DNA of 22,684 nucleotides, from the NCBI GenBank assembly GCA_021802685.1, contig JAJZRM010000004.1, forward strand, positions 1 to 22,684. Reading direction: 5' to 3'. Positions 22,261-22,684 of this stretch are shown here, piece by piece. This stretch comes from Deltaproteobacteria bacterium. GTDB lineage: Bacteria; Desulfobacterota; Deferrimicrobia; Deferrimicrobiales; Deferrimicrobiaceae. Positions within the stretch are counted from its first letter, which is position 1; the number at the start of each line of letters is the position of its first letter. The translations under genes and the position numbers were made by a program. Below the pieces are notes generated by a model, which was not told the DNA's origin, ran no database searches, and saw only the letters and a program-made list of their open reading frames with translations.

Positions 22261-22316
22261 TACGGACGGCCCGGCGTCCGCGTGCCCGATTCCCTTTCGC
22301 CTTGTTCGGCCCGTCC

Positions 22317-22684
22317 TTACGCGATGGCGTCCACGATGGCATTCAGGGCCGCGCAGGGACGCATCGCTTTCGACGCTTTTTCCGGATCCGGATCGTAGTA
22401 GCCGCCGATATCCATGGGTTTCCCCTGGGCCGCGATCAGGTCCTGCGCGATGTTCGTCTCGTTGTCCCCAAGTTGCCGCGCCACCTTCGCGAAACGCGCC
22501 TTCAGGTCCTGGTCCCTGGTTTGCCCGGCCAGCGCCTCCGCCCAGTATAAGGCGAGGTAAAAATGGCTTCCCCGGTTGTCGATCTGACCCAGTTTCCGGG
22601 CAGGCGACCTGTTGTTGTCCAGGAACTTGCCGATGGCCTGGTCCAGCGTCTCTGAAAGGACGAGCGCCTTTTCGTTCCCGAAAG
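22317..22684 (-). CDS. icd: monomeric NADP-dependent isocitrate dehydrogenase, C-terminal part
   Basis: Partial gene running off the right edge; 121 codons are present, ending in TAA at 22317-22319. The translation matches the C-terminus of the monomeric (about 740-residue) NADP-isocitrate dehydrogenase family, with SPARKLGQIDNRGSHFYLAL, LYWAEALAGQT, the GKPMDIGGYYDPDP block and KAMRPCAALNAI at the end. The enzyme oxidatively decarboxylates isocitrate to 2-oxoglutarate in the TCA cycle, and is unrelated in sequence to the more common homodimeric enzyme. The catalytic part lies outside the window. The family call is confident because the NRGSHFYLALYWA and DIGGYY segments are distinctive. Confidence 0.9.
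   Translation of the reverse strand, partial: FGNEKALVLSETLDQAIGKFLDNNRSPARKLGQIDNRGSHFYLALYWAEALAGQTRDQDLKARFAKVARQLGDNETNIAQDLIAAQGKPMDIGGYYDPDPEKASKAMRPCAALNAIVDAIA

Overview
The window is a dense, GC-rich stretch of bacterial chromosome in which every supported gene lies on the minus strand, so transcription runs from right to left. It carries core housekeeping genes in a familiar order: zapB-zapA-6S RNA-fau-rny-ymdB-tyrS, smc-ftsY and recO-glyQ-glyS-ppdK. The linkages, the high GC and the separate alpha/beta glycyl-tRNA synthetase suggest a deltaproteobacterium in the broad sense (Desulfuromonadota/Geobacter-like or a related uncultured high-GC lineage). This assignment is from memory of gene order and protein sequence, not from a search.

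Layout in the direction of transcription. The right edge holds the C-terminal 121 codons of a monomeric NADP-dependent isocitrate dehydrogenase. A 117-base gap with a GC-rich hairpin leads to rlmN. A promoter overlapping the rlmN stop precedes mtnP (methylthioadenosine phosphorylase), a TPR lipoprotein, a RodZ-like HTH membrane protein and recO; these four are chained by 4-base GTGA/GTGA/ATGA stop-start overlaps. A 71-base gap with its own promoter candidate leads to glyQ, glyS and ppdK, closed by a clear hairpin terminator. Next, smc has its own good sigma70-type promoter, followed by ftsY (TTG start overlapping the smc stop) and an Na/Pi-cotransporter-PhoU fusion. A further promoter candidate leads into zapB-like, zapA, the 6S RNA gene, fau, rny, ymdB and tyrS. 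At the left edge, beyond tyrS, are a TTGACA promoter candidate and a boxA-like antitermination element, suggesting that an rRNA operon begins just outside the window.

The genes serve translation (tyrS, glyQS, rlmN), chromosome segregation and repair (smc, recO), membrane targeting (ftsY), division and shape (zapA, zapB, rodZ-like), RNA turnover and global transcription control (rny, ymdB, 6S RNA), and central, C1 and sulfur-salvage metabolism (ppdK, idh, fau, mtnP).

I saw no mobile element, CRISPR array, tRNA, phage gene or defence cassette, and no protein-coding system that looks undescribed. The most distinctive observations are the 6S RNA gene, a four-cysteine zinc-ribbon-like insertion near the C-terminus of pyruvate phosphate dikinase, the two-start arrangement and palindromes in front of glyQ, the palindrome over the mtnP promoter, and the probable rRNA leader at the left edge.
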